Positions 35,522-44,126 of a stretch of DNA of 64,000 nucleotides are shown here, in pieces. Each line of letters opens with the position of its first letter. Position 1 is the stretch's first letter. A program made the translations under genes and the position numbers. Origin of the DNA: Emticicia aquatilis (lineage in GTDB: Bacteria > Bacteroidota > Bacteroidia > Cytophagales > Spirosomataceae); contig NZ_BMKK01000011.1 of NCBI RefSeq assembly GCF_014644295.1, positions 124,001-188,000 on the forward strand, read 5' to 3'. A model generated the notes under the pieces. It was not told the origin of the DNA. It ran no database searches and saw nothing but the letters and a program-made list of their open reading frames with translations.

Positions 35522-37000
35522 TTACTTCAACCGAATACTATAAGCCTGAATCAAAGGTGGGTTTTCGGGCGACATCGTGAAGCTTACTTCGATATTTCCT
35601 TTTTCTCCTTCCATCAAAAACTTACCTCTTAGTGCATTTTCGGCTACAATTTCGTGGACTTTTATGATTTTTCCTGCTTTCTCAAAAACTCCTTCGGCTT
35701 CGGCTTTCAAAAGGTCTGGGAAATAATCTAAAAAGAAATTTTCGGCAAAAATGCCCGATTTTTCAGCATTTTCCCACGCAGGAAGTAGTTTTACCAATTC
35801 ATTTTGGCGTTGTTTCAAAATTGGTGAAACTGGAAAAGCAATAGGTTTAAGACCTGCTTTTTCGACAATAAATGGCAAAATCTGATTATTCATCAAAGCC
35901 GCACCGCCGTAAGTTCCGTTGGTAAAAGTTACGATTCCTACACCATAATTTGGCAATATTTTCCAGTCAGAGCCAAAACCTGGGAGTCCGCCCGAATGCC
36001 CAACACTCGTAATTTGGTTGCAGTTTTTGTCGATACGCAAGCCGTAGCCATAAAACGCAACATTCGTGCATGGCTCGCCCGCACCTGTGTAGCCACGGTT
36101 ACTTAGGCTATTGAAATTCCACGGAAAGTGCATTTCTTTGAGCGAACTCTTTTTCAGAATTGACGAGTTTGGCGAACCAACTTGATAGGCCGCTTGGTGA
36201 AGAGCCATGTATTTGGCAAAATCTTCGATGGAAGTCAGCACGCCGCCCATGATTCCGTACGCACCGTCGGGTTCGATGGGTTGCTCGATGTATTGCTCAC
36301 GCAACCAACGGTAGCCCCTAACGAGTTGATTATCTGGCACTTTCGTATAGTCCCAATAGGTATTTGTCATGCCGAGTGGCTTCCAAATTTTGTTGATGAT
36401 ATAGCTTTGGTAGCTTTGTCCCGACACAGTTTTGATGATTTGCCCCAACATCGCAAAGCCCATATTACTGTATTCGTAGGCAACGCCTGGCTCGTTGGAA
36501 AACGAAATGCCTTTTTTAAACATCTTCAACATAGTTGCTTCCGAAATACCCAGTTGGCGGTCGCCCCACGGATTGTCTTCGGGGAAACCCGCTGCGTGCG
36601 AAAGCAAATGACGCACCGTAATTTCGGGCGAATCGGGTGAATATTTTTGTCCTTTCAGTTCGGGAATATATTTCCAAACTGGGTCGTCGAGTTTGATTTT
36701 TCCTGCATCACGTAGCTGTAAAATCGCTACCGATGCAAAGCTTTTCGACATCGAAGCAATGCGATAAACCGACTGATTATCAGCGGTTTTGTTGGTTTTG
36801 TAATTGACAATTCCGCTATTGCTCTGATAAATAATTTTGCCATCAAGCACCAAGGCATACGCCACACTCGATAAATGACTTTTGACCTTAAAATCTTGAA
36901 ATTTAGCATCAAGTTCGGGAATCAATGCCTTGATTTTATCTTCGGTGCTTTGAGCAAAAAGATTTAGGCTGAGAAGTAAGAGAAGGATTAGTTTTTTCAT
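35522..37000 (-). CDS. Secreted class C beta-lactamase-like serine hydrolase
   Basis: 492 residues with a signal peptide (to LNLFAQ). The penicillin-binding/class C fold shows the SxxK motif in RIASMSKSFASVAIL, YSN in YEYSNMGFAMLG, and HSGG in SVGHSGGLPGFG. A C-terminal beta domain of about 100 residues follows. Such proteins are peptidases, esterases or cell-wall hydrolases; true beta-lactamase activity is not implied. It is convergent with the DUF1080 gene, with the repeat pair between them. Confidence 0.92.
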   Translation of the reverse strand: MKKLILLLLLSLNLFAQSTEDKIKALIPELDAKFQDFKVKSHLSSVAYALVLDGKIIYQSNSGIVNYKTNKTADNQSVYRIASMSKSFASVAILQLRDAGKIKLDDPVWKYIPELKGQKYSPDSPEITVRHLLSHAAGFPEDNPWGDRQLGISEATMLKMFKKGISFSNEPGVAYEYSNMGFAMLGQIIKTVSGQSYQSYIINKIWKPLGMTNTYWDYTKVPDNQLVRGYRWLREQYIEQPIEPDGAYGIMGGVLTSIEDFAKYMALHQAAYQVGSPNSSILKKSSLKEMHFPWNFNSLSNRGYTGAGEPCTNVAFYGYGLRIDKNCNQITSVGHSGGLPGFGSDWKILPNYGVGIVTFTNGTYGGAALMNNQILPFIVEKAGLKPIAFPVSPILKQRQNELVKLLPAWENAEKSGIFAENFFLDYFPDLLKAEAEGVFEKAGKIIKVHEIVAENALRGKFLMEGEKGNIEVSFTMSPENPPLIQAYSIRLK

Positions 37001-37230
37001 GTTTTGGTTGATGAGGGGTTTGGTTTTTTACAAAGATAGAAAAAAAGCCAAGAGAGGATAGAATTGTTGAAGAGGTTTTTAGTCTCTTGAGACTTTAACC
37101 AATATGGTTTTATCATGGAAAATAGTTATAAATATTTACCATTGCCAATATTGCATTTTTTCAAAATACAATTACTGAATTTCTCTTTCTTTTTTAGACT
37201 TTGTGGATGTATTCCTCCTCCCCCGTTTGG

Positions 37231-37306
37231 CTAAATGTTCTACATTTAGTCACTGTGTCATGCGTTCTTAGAACGCAATATGTGTCAGATACCGTTCTAA
37301 GAACGG
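37231..37306. repeat. Three consecutive perfect palindromes
   Basis: CTAAATG-TTCTA-CATTTAG (37231-37249), TGCGTTCT-T-AGAACGCA (37261-37277) and CCGTTCT-A-AGAACGG (37292-37306). The last two share the core GTTCTnAGAAC. Spacers contain GTGTCA twice (37256-37261 and 37282-37287). Confidence 0.75.
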
Positions 37307-37357
37307 CTAACAGCTCCACTGCGGCACATCAACTGAATTCAAATTCAGCCGAACAAG

Positions 37358-37428
37358 GGTTAAGCCCCGATAGGGCTTGAAAGAGAGAGAATGAAACCTT
37401 TCTACCAATATTTAACCCCTAACGGGGT
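37358..37428 (-). repeat. Dispersed two-hairpin repeat, copy 3
   Basis: Read on the minus strand: ACCCCGTTAGGGGTTAAATA, TTGGTAGAAA, about 25 bases, then AAGCCC-TATCG-GGGCTT. The hairpin arms are changed but the complementarity is kept, as expected if structure is selected. Confidence 0.7.
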
Positions 37429-37564
37429 ATTTTGACAATATTTAACCCTATTTATTTCTCCAAAAAGCCAAATCTTCCCCAATGATGAGGTTAAATAGCA
37501 GTAAGAAATAAAAGTTTTCAAATAGATTTTGATAAATTGCCCCCAAAATCTATTTAACCTACCA

Positions 37565-39307
37565 ATGAAAAAATACTTTCTTCTTGCTTTGGCAATGCTT
37601 GCTTTGGTTTCGGCTTTGCAGGCTCAACAAAAAACCTATTGCAACCCCATCAACGTTGACTATGGCTATACGCCTATTCCCAATTTTAGCGAATGGGGGC
37701 GTCACCGAGCTACTGCCGACCCTGTTGTGGTCAATTACAAAGGCGAATACTATATGTTTAGCACCAATCAGTGGGGGTATTGGCATAGTCCCGATATGCT
37801 CAACTGGACTTTCCATGCTCGTAAGTTTCTTCGTCCACACAACAAAGTCTATGACGAACTTTGTGCCCCAGCCGTAGGTATTGTCGGCGATACGATGATA
37901 GTTTTTGGTTCGACTTATACCAGCGAATTTACTATTTGGATGAGTACCAACCCAAAAGCCAACGAATGGACAGCTTTGGTTGATAACTTCGAGATTGGTG
38001 GTTGGGACCCTGCTTTTTTTACCGATGATGATGGCAAGTTTTATATGTACAACGGAAGCAGCAACCGTTATCCGCTTTATGGCATTGAGTTAGACCGCAA
38101 AACCATGAAACCCAAAGGCACTCGCAAAGAAATGTACTTACTGGAATCGTGGCGATATGGCTGGCAACGCTTCGGCGAGTACATGGACGATACGTTTCTC
38201 GATGGTTTCATTGAAGGTGCAACCGTCAACAAAAACAATGGGAAATATTACCTACAATACGGAGCTCCAGGCACCGAAATGAGCGGTTACGCCGATGGGG
38301 TTTTGGTGGGAAAAACGCCATTAGGGCCTTGGGAAGCTCAGCCCGACCCACTTAGTATGAAACTTGGAGGTTTTGCCCGTGGAGCAGGTCATGGGGCATC
38401 TTTTCAGGACAATCAAAAAAACTGGTGGCACGTTTCTACAATTCAGCTTTCGAGCAAAAACAATTTTGAACGACGCATCGGTATTTGGCCTGCTGGCTTC
38501 GACAAAGACGACGTTATGTGGTGTAATACGGTTTTTGGCGATTATCCGCATTATATTCCATCAGCAGGGCTGGACATCAAAAAGACCTTTACGGGTTGGA
38601 TGTTGCTCAATTACAATAAACCCGTTGAGGTTTCTTCAACGTTGGGTGGGTATTTGCCCAATAATGCCGTTGACGAAAGCATGAAAACCTACTGGTCGGC
38701 CGAAACAGGCAAAGCGGGCGAATGGATTAAAACCGATTTGGGTAATTTGTCAACCGTCAATGCGATTCAGATAAACTATGCCGACCAAGACGCCGATTCT
38801 TCGTTCTTGGGAAAACAAGTAAATATCAAGCATCAATACAAACTTTGGTCGAGCCTTGACGGTAAGAAATGGACAATTTTGGTCGATAAATCAAATAATC
38901 AAACTGATGTGCCGCACGAATATGTAGAGCTTGCACAGCCGATTCAGACTCGCTACATCAAACTTGAAAATGTGGCAATGCCGACGGGTAAATTTGCCAT
39001 CAGTGGCCTACGAGTTTTTGGCAATGGCAATGGCTCAAAACCCGATGCCGTAAAAGATTTTATGGTACTAAGAACCGAAAAAGACAAACGCAGTGCGTGG
39101 ATTCGCTGGCGACCAGAAAATAAGGCCTACGCCTATAATATTTATTACGGAACAGCCCCCGACAAACTCTATAATTGCATCATGGTGCATAATGCCAACG
39201 AATACTGGTTTAGAGGTATGGACAAACTAAGCACGTATTATTACACCATCGAGGCCATCAACGAAAATGGTGTTTCGGAAAAAACGAAGGTTTTGGAGGT
39301 GAAATAG
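37565..39307 (+). CDS. Secreted GH43-like glycosidase with F5/8 and Fn3 domains
   Basis: 580 residues from the ATG at 37565 (signal peptide ending ALQAQ). The first ~330 residues look like the five-bladed GH43 propeller: RATADPVVVNYKGEYYMFST with a base Asp, GGWDPAFFTDDDGKFYM, and DGFIEGATVNKNNGKYYL with the acid Glu. A discoidin (F5/8 type C) domain follows at about residues 350-485 and an Fn3-like domain ends the protein. It probably acts on arabinose- or xylose-containing polysaccharides. Assignment to GH43 is by pattern. Confidence 0.82.
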   Translation: MKKYFLLALAMLALVSALQAQQKTYCNPINVDYGYTPIPNFSEWGRHRATADPVVVNYKGEYYMFSTNQWGYWHSPDMLNWTFHARKFLRPHNKVYDELCAPAVGIVGDTMIVFGSTYTSEFTIWMSTNPKANEWTALVDNFEIGGWDPAFFTDDDGKFYMYNGSSNRYPLYGIELDRKTMKPKGTRKEMYLLESWRYGWQRFGEYMDDTFLDGFIEGATVNKNNGKYYLQYGAPGTEMSGYADGVLVGKTPLGPWEAQPDPLSMKLGGFARGAGHGASFQDNQKNWWHVSTIQLSSKNNFERRIGIWPAGFDKDDVMWCNTVFGDYPHYIPSAGLDIKKTFTGWMLLNYNKPVEVSSTLGGYLPNNAVDESMKTYWSAETGKAGEWIKTDLGNLSTVNAIQINYADQDADSSFLGKQVNIKHQYKLWSSLDGKKWTILVDKSNNQTDVPHEYVELAQPIQTRYIKLENVAMPTGKFAISGLRVFGNGNGSKPDAVKDFMVLRTEKDKRSAWIRWRPENKAYAYNIYYGTAPDKLYNCIMVHNANEYWFRGMDKLSTYYYTIEAINENGVSEKTKVLEVK

Positions 39308-39412
39308 GTGAGTTAATATAAGCCTTTATACTTTCAGAGTTTTTCAAAAGAATCTTTTGATATTTCTGAGAGTACAAAGGCTTTCATCTTCAAAAAAATA
39401 TCTACTCATAAA

Positions 39413-40282
39413 TCAGCCGTCGTTGACAAGTATATCATAAAACTTTTTCACTGCTTTCTTTTCGTAGGCTTCTTTGAGTGAAATTATTGTGATGGTTCGT
39501 TTCATGCTTTCACCTTCGATTTGAATACCCACAACATTTGGGTCGTTTACACTCGTATCGCTCAAAATTGTATGCCAAAGACCCGTTTTCACAATTTCAA
39601 ATAATGTTGGAATATCATTTATTTCCATACAAATTTTTGGTACAAGTTTATTTTGGTTAAATGAATCTACAAAAAACTGAATTGTACTATAACCGCTAAA
39701 TGGCAAAGCCAATGGTAAAGTGGCTACTTCTTCAAGTGAAATGCTTTTCTTATTTACCAACTGCGATTTCTTGGCTGTTACCAATACCATGTTTGAACTC
39801 AAAAGTCTTTGGTATTTTAAATGTGGGAGCTGTTCGTCCCCGTCAAACGACAAAATAAAATCAAAATGATGTGAATTCAGTTTTTCAAGTAGGTCTTTGG
39901 TAGTTCCAAAAACTACTTGAATCTTAATGGTGGGATACAGCTCTGCAAACTTTATTAATGCTTTTGCAAAAAGGATTCGCATAGAGTAAATTACTCCAAT
40001 TGTAATTTTTCCAGTGTATAAATTATTCAAATCTTTTAGAAGCATCAAGCCTTCGTTTACTCTATTTATTCCTTGCAAAGCATACTCACTAAACATTTCG
40101 CCCGCTTCGGTAAGAAATATTCGTTTACCAATTCGATTGAATAATTGCACATTTAATTCATCCTCCAACTGCTTAATTTGCTGAGAAAGCGTACTCTGAC
40201 TGATATTCAAAACTTTTGCTGCTTCGGTAAAATTGAGTAGTTCTTTTGCTTTTAAGAAATATTTGAGCTGTCTTAATTCCAT
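39413..40282 (-). CDS. LysR family transcriptional regulator
   Basis: 289 residues. The N-terminal winged HTH is MELRQLKYFLKAKELLNFTEAAKVLNISQSTLSQQIKQLE, and the rest is the periplasmic-binding-like co-inducer domain. It is divergent from the EthD-family gene with a perfect T-N11-A box in between. It likely activates that neighbour in response to an unknown small molecule. Confidence 0.93.
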   Translation of the reverse strand: MELRQLKYFLKAKELLNFTEAAKVLNISQSTLSQQIKQLEDELNVQLFNRIGKRIFLTEAGEMFSEYALQGINRVNEGLMLLKDLNNLYTGKITIGVIYSMRILFAKALIKFAELYPTIKIQVVFGTTKDLLEKLNSHHFDFILSFDGDEQLPHLKYQRLLSSNMVLVTAKKSQLVNKKSISLEEVATLPLALPFSGYSTIQFFVDSFNQNKLVPKICMEINDIPTLFEIVKTGLWHTILSDTSVNDPNVVGIQIEGESMKRTITIISLKEAYEKKAVKKFYDILVNDG

Positions 40283-40290
40283 ATTTCTAA

Positions 40291-40305
40291 ATCGGTTTTG
40301 CCGAT
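40291..40305. promoter_or_regulatory. LysR T-N11-A box
   Basis: ATCGGTTTTGCCGAT, a 15-base dyad with ATCGG/CCGAT arms, nine bases upstream of the LysR start. It fits the classical LysR box and autoregulation site. Confidence 0.7.
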
Positions 40306-40419
40306 GGTTTCTATCGAAAAATAACGTTTTACAAATATAGCTTTTCTTCTGACATTTGCAGTGTAAGGTTTACAAGCCAAATATTTTATTATTTTTAACT
40401 TCTAAAAAAACACTCAATT

Positions 40420-40842
40420 ATGAAATCTAAACTTATTGTCTTGCTATTAAGTACATTTTTTACGGCATTTGGTCAAGAAAAAAACTCTCAAAAGTCTGAA
40501 AAGCATAGCTCTGCTATTGTAGAAAAAGGATTAATCAAGGTATCAGTCATGTATCCTTATGCCGAGGGTAAGACATTTGATATGGCCTATTACGAAACAA
40601 AACACATGCCTATGGTAGCTGGCTATTTAGGTGAAAATTTGGTGAAATATACTATCGAAAAAGGCGTTGCAAGTGGTATGCCTAATACTCCTTTGCCGTT
40701 TATGGCGATTGGCACCTTCTATGTAAAAAGCCTAAGCGATTATCAGGCAGCTATCGCACCCAACCGAGATACTATCAGAAAAGATTTTGCCAATTATACC
40801 AATATAACTCCTATTATTTTAGTGAGTGAGGTTATTAAATAA
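40420..40842 (+). CDS. Exported EthD family protein
   Basis: 140 residues. A signal peptide (to FGQ) is followed by the EthD ferredoxin-like fold: GLIKVSVMYPYAEGKTFDMAYYETKHMPMV, then a second half with FMAIGTFYVKSLSDYQAA and PIILVSEVIK. EthD relatives are small dimeric proteins linked to redox or decyclase reactions; most are cytoplasmic, so export is unusual. It is divergent from a LysR regulator. Confidence 0.87.
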   Translation: MKSKLIVLLLSTFFTAFGQEKNSQKSEKHSSAIVEKGLIKVSVMYPYAEGKTFDMAYYETKHMPMVAGYLGENLVKYTIEKGVASGMPNTPLPFMAIGTFYVKSLSDYQAAIAPNRDTIRKDFANYTNITPIILVSEVIK

Positions 40843-41173
40843 GGTTTAAAAAATTTATAGCTTCCGTTTCGTCAGAACCTTCCAAAGAATAGGAATAGAC
40901 TCTGAAGGAACGGAAATCTTTTTTTAAGGCAAACGTTTGCAGTTTTTGGGTTTCTTGTTTGTTGTAGTAATGTAAAATACTTATAGTTAAGTAGTTAGTT
41001 CATTTTTGTATTTATTTAAGATGCGAAAACCGAACCCATTAATCTATCATTGCACCGACCCATAAGTTTTTCTTAGTTGATATGAAGCTCTTCACGCTTA
41101 ACTTTATAAACGGGTTCTATTTTTAACAAAAATTAGAACTGTCTATTTATTCAACCTACAATAATCTCAATTC
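40843..41173. other. Intergenic region with LacI-like palindrome
   Basis: Contains an imperfect inverted repeat (40863-40917; TTCCGTT near its start, AACGGAA at its end) that may terminate the EthD gene, and the palindrome at 40929-40940. Confidence 0.55.
40929..40940. promoter_or_regulatory. LacI-family-like operator
   Basis: GCAAACGTTTGC is a perfect 12-base palindrome with the central CG of LacI/GalR-type operators. It lies upstream of the secreted glutaminase gene. No LacI regulator is visible in the window. Confidence 0.45.
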
Positions 41174-43618
41174 ATGAAATCTTACGTTTCGGTCATTCTA
41201 TTGACCCTTTTTTGCCTAAATTCTTTTTCGCAAAGCACAAAAGCCCCTGCTTACCCACTCATTACGCATGACCCATATTTTAGTATTTGGTCGAACACCG
41301 ACCAACTGAATGCTTCGCCAACTAAGCATTGGACGGGCAACGCTCATTCATTGACGGGTTTTCTGAAAGTTGATGGCACTATTTATCAGTTTTTGGGTGC
41401 TGAAGGCCCAAGTTTCAACAATATTTTGCCAGCGGGCGATGATGTAAATTATCAAGCGAAATACACTGAAACCACTCCTGCCGAAGATTGGATGAAACCA
41501 ACCTTCAATGATAGCGAATGGAAAACGGCCATTGCTCCCGTAGGTAACATTGATGGAGTCTCAAAAACTCGTTGGACTTCACGAGACATTTGGTTTCGTC
41601 GAACATTCACGCTTGATAAAGTTGATTTCAATGAGCCATTGCTCAAATTACAACACGATGATGATGTTTGGGTCTATCTAAATGGCGAACTCATCTATAC
41701 TGCTCGTTGCTGTGCAGGAAAATATTTGATGTTGCCTATGACGGCCGAGATGAAATCTAAGCTAAAAAAAGGCAAAAACGTCTTTGCGATTCATGTAATC
41801 AACACGGGTGGTGGTGCATTGGTCGATGTAGGAATTGTGCAGAAGTCTATTCCTGTTAAACCTCAAAACATTGTGTTGGCCGAACAAAAAAGCGTAAAAA
41901 TCAATGCTACACAAACTATTTATGAGTTTTCTTGTGGCAAAATCGACTTGAATGTTACGTTTACTTCGCCTTTATTGATAACAGATTTAGATATTTTGTC
42001 TCGCCCAGTTTCCTACGTTTCTACCAAAGTAAAAGCCAATGACGGCAAAAGTCATTCAGTAGAATTGAGTTTTGCCGCCTCGACTGATATTGCTTGCAAT
42101 GTCAGTTCGCAGGAAGTTTCGGCCAATAAATATGTGGCAAGTAACCTCAGTATTTTGAAAGCTGGCACAACCGAACAAGCTATTTTGAAGAAAAAAGGTG
42201 ATGATTTACGCATCGACTGGGGCTATATGTACGTAGCGGTTGCGAATGATAAAAACATCAGCCAATTTATATCTGATAATGCAAAACCTTTTCAAGCAGG
42301 AAAAATTGCGGCAAAAACGGGTAAAAAATTATCGTTGCACACGGTCGCAACTATGGGAAGTATTGGTAGTCTGGCAAAAGAACAAGTGATAATGTTGGGC
42401 TACGACGACCTTTATTCGATTCAATATTTTGGTAAAAATCTATTGCCGTGGTGGAAAGAAGATAAATCGACTACGATTGAAACGCTCATGGCAAAAGCCT
42501 TAAAAGAATATCCGAGTATTATTGAGAAGTGCCTGCAAACCAACGAAATGATATACAACGATGCCCTAAAATCAGGCGGTACAGATTACGCAGCTCTTTG
42601 TGAACTGGCTTATCGTCAGGCGATTTCGGCTCATAAATTGGTCAAAAGTCCCGAAGGAGAAATTTTGTTTTTATCGAAAGAAAATTTCAGTAATGGTTCC
42701 ATCAACACCGTTGATGTGACTTATCCATCTGCTCCGCTGTTTTTGGCTTATAACCCCGATTTGCTGAAAGGAATGCTCAATGGTATTTTTTATTATAGCG
42801 AAAGTGGAAAATGGAAAAAGCCTTTTGCGGCACATGATTTGGGAACGTATCCGTTGGCCAATGGACAAACGTATGGCGAAGATATGCCAGTAGAAGAATG
42901 TGGAAATATGATAATTTTGGCGGCGGCTATTTGTAAAGCAGAAGGCAAAACCGATTATGCCAAAAAGCACTGGGAAACCATCAAGATTTGGGCAGATTAT
43001 TTGAGCAAAGAGGGTTTCGACCCAGCTACGCAACTTTGCACCGATGATTTTGCAGGGCATTTGGCTCGCAATACCAATCTTTCGATAAAAGCCATTGTTG
43101 CTCTCGAAACTTTCACGCAATTGGCCAAACAACTCAACGAAACCGAACTTTACAACAAATACGAAAAACTCACAAGAGAATACGTAAACAAGTGGCAAGA
43201 AATGGCTTCATCGGGTGACCACTTTGCCTTGACGTTTGATAAAAAAGATACGTGGAGTCAGAAGTATAATTTGGTTTGGGATAAAGTGCTGAAGCTGAAT
43301 TATTTCCCAAGAAGTGTATTTGATAAGGAAGTGAAATATTATCTGACCAAACAAAACCAATTTGGCTTGCCACTCGACAGTCGTGCGACTTACACTAAAT
43401 CTGACTGGATAGTTTGGACATCGGTTTTGACTGACAACAAAGCTGATTTTGATGCTATTTTAAAACCTATTTATTATTATTCACAAAACACAACCAGCCG
43501 AGTGCCTATCAGCGATTGGCACGATACGAAAACTGGCAAAATGGTAGGTTTTCAAGCAAGAAGTGTGGTTGGAGGCTATTTTATGAAAGTTTTGGAAGAT
43601 AAGTTTAAGGATAAATAA
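41174..43618 (+). CDS. Secreted glutaminase-family protein (DUF4965/DUF5127)
   Basis: 814 residues with a signal peptide (to SFSQ). The N-terminal region starts with APAYPLITHDPYFSIWSNTD, the fungal-glutaminase-type DUF4964/5127 start. A helical (alpha/alpha)6-like domain follows at about residues 430-810, with YGEDMPVEECGNMIILAAAI and DWHDTKTGKMVGFQARSVVGG near the end. A jelly-roll-like insert (WFRRTFTLDKVDFNEP) occurs near residue 140. It may release ammonia from glutamine or act on sugar substrates. A strong terminator follows. Confidence 0.87.
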   Translation: MKSYVSVILLTLFCLNSFSQSTKAPAYPLITHDPYFSIWSNTDQLNASPTKHWTGNAHSLTGFLKVDGTIYQFLGAEGPSFNNILPAGDDVNYQAKYTETTPAEDWMKPTFNDSEWKTAIAPVGNIDGVSKTRWTSRDIWFRRTFTLDKVDFNEPLLKLQHDDDVWVYLNGELIYTARCCAGKYLMLPMTAEMKSKLKKGKNVFAIHVINTGGGALVDVGIVQKSIPVKPQNIVLAEQKSVKINATQTIYEFSCGKIDLNVTFTSPLLITDLDILSRPVSYVSTKVKANDGKSHSVELSFAASTDIACNVSSQEVSANKYVASNLSILKAGTTEQAILKKKGDDLRIDWGYMYVAVANDKNISQFISDNAKPFQAGKIAAKTGKKLSLHTVATMGSIGSLAKEQVIMLGYDDLYSIQYFGKNLLPWWKEDKSTTIETLMAKALKEYPSIIEKCLQTNEMIYNDALKSGGTDYAALCELAYRQAISAHKLVKSPEGEILFLSKENFSNGSINTVDVTYPSAPLFLAYNPDLLKGMLNGIFYYSESGKWKKPFAAHDLGTYPLANGQTYGEDMPVEECGNMIILAAAICKAEGKTDYAKKHWETIKIWADYLSKEGFDPATQLCTDDFAGHLARNTNLSIKAIVALETFTQLAKQLNETELYNKYEKLTREYVNKWQEMASSGDHFALTFDKKDTWSQKYNLVWDKVLKLNYFPRSVFDKEVKYYLTKQNQFGLPLDSRATYTKSDWIVWTSVLTDNKADFDAILKPIYYYSQNTTSRVPISDWHDTKTGKMVGFQARSVVGGYFMKVLEDKFKDK

Positions 43619-43635
43619 ACTCCTTTTTATAATTT

Positions 43636-43672
43636 AGGTCGGCAACGAATGTTATCCTTGCCGACCTTTTTA
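43636..43672. terminator. Bidirectional terminator
   Basis: Perfect 10-bp stem AGGTCGGCAA/TTGCCGACCT with a 12-base loop, then a T-run. Lies between the convergent glutaminase and DinB genes. Confidence 0.85.
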
Positions 43673-44110
43673 TTATCCTTTCGAGAGTGTCAGAGAAATT
43701 TGTCCCCCATGATGAGAGTTATGAAAAAGTACATGCGAAAAGAGTCTGATTTTTGAGACTTTTCCAAAAAATGGAGTGTCAATTTCTGTCAACCAATCTT
43801 CGTCAGTTGTTTCTTCTACAAGTTTTTTTAGCATTTCGTAGCCTTTCGCCACATAAGTCTGACTTGTTTCAAGGTCGAAATCCTGCCCAATATCTTGTTG
43901 CCCCATGGTAGTATTTGGAACTTCGCTCGGAATACCGAAAAAATAGCCAAACAAATTCATTGTCTCGCCGATGTGGCGGTAAATAAACCCAACCGAAGCC
44001 GCTTGTTCGTTGAGGCGTTTGTGTAGGTTTTCGTTGGTTATTTTCTCGAAAGCAAATGAGTTTGTAAACTGGTTTTGCACCAGCATTTCTGCCAATAATT
44101 CTTTTTGCAT
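43673..44110 (-). CDS. DinB family protein
   Basis: 145 residues. DinB four-helix fold with metal-ligand His in VGFIYRHIGETMNLFGYFFG and LFSHVLFHNSHHGGQISLTLSKG. The His-rich C-terminal helix (H-N-S-H-H-G-G-Q) is the family metal site. Substrate unknown. It follows the esterase gene on the same strand. Confidence 0.88.
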   Translation of the reverse strand: MQKELLAEMLVQNQFTNSFAFEKITNENLHKRLNEQAASVGFIYRHIGETMNLFGYFFGIPSEVPNTTMGQQDIGQDFDLETSQTYVAKGYEMLKKLVEETTDEDWLTEIDTPFFGKVSKIRLFSHVLFHNSHHGGQISLTLSKG

Positions 44111-44126
44111 GATTTATTTCTGTATC

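Larger units (their letters stand above)
37001..37564. other. Repeat-rich intergenic region
   Basis: No open frame. Holds three successive palindromes (37231-37306) and one copy of the two-hairpin repeat (37358-37428), then a short partial echo of its ATATTTAACCC part at 37436. The promoter of the GH43-like gene must be near the right end. Confidence 0.55.

Noticed and set aside
36182-36640. Plus-strand frame of 152 residues
   Set aside because: Antisense to the serine hydrolase with its SxxK and YSN motifs; no start signals.
42671-43198. Minus-strand frame of 175 residues
   Set aside because: Antisense to the glutaminase helical domain; Cys/Phe-rich shadow of that coding frame.
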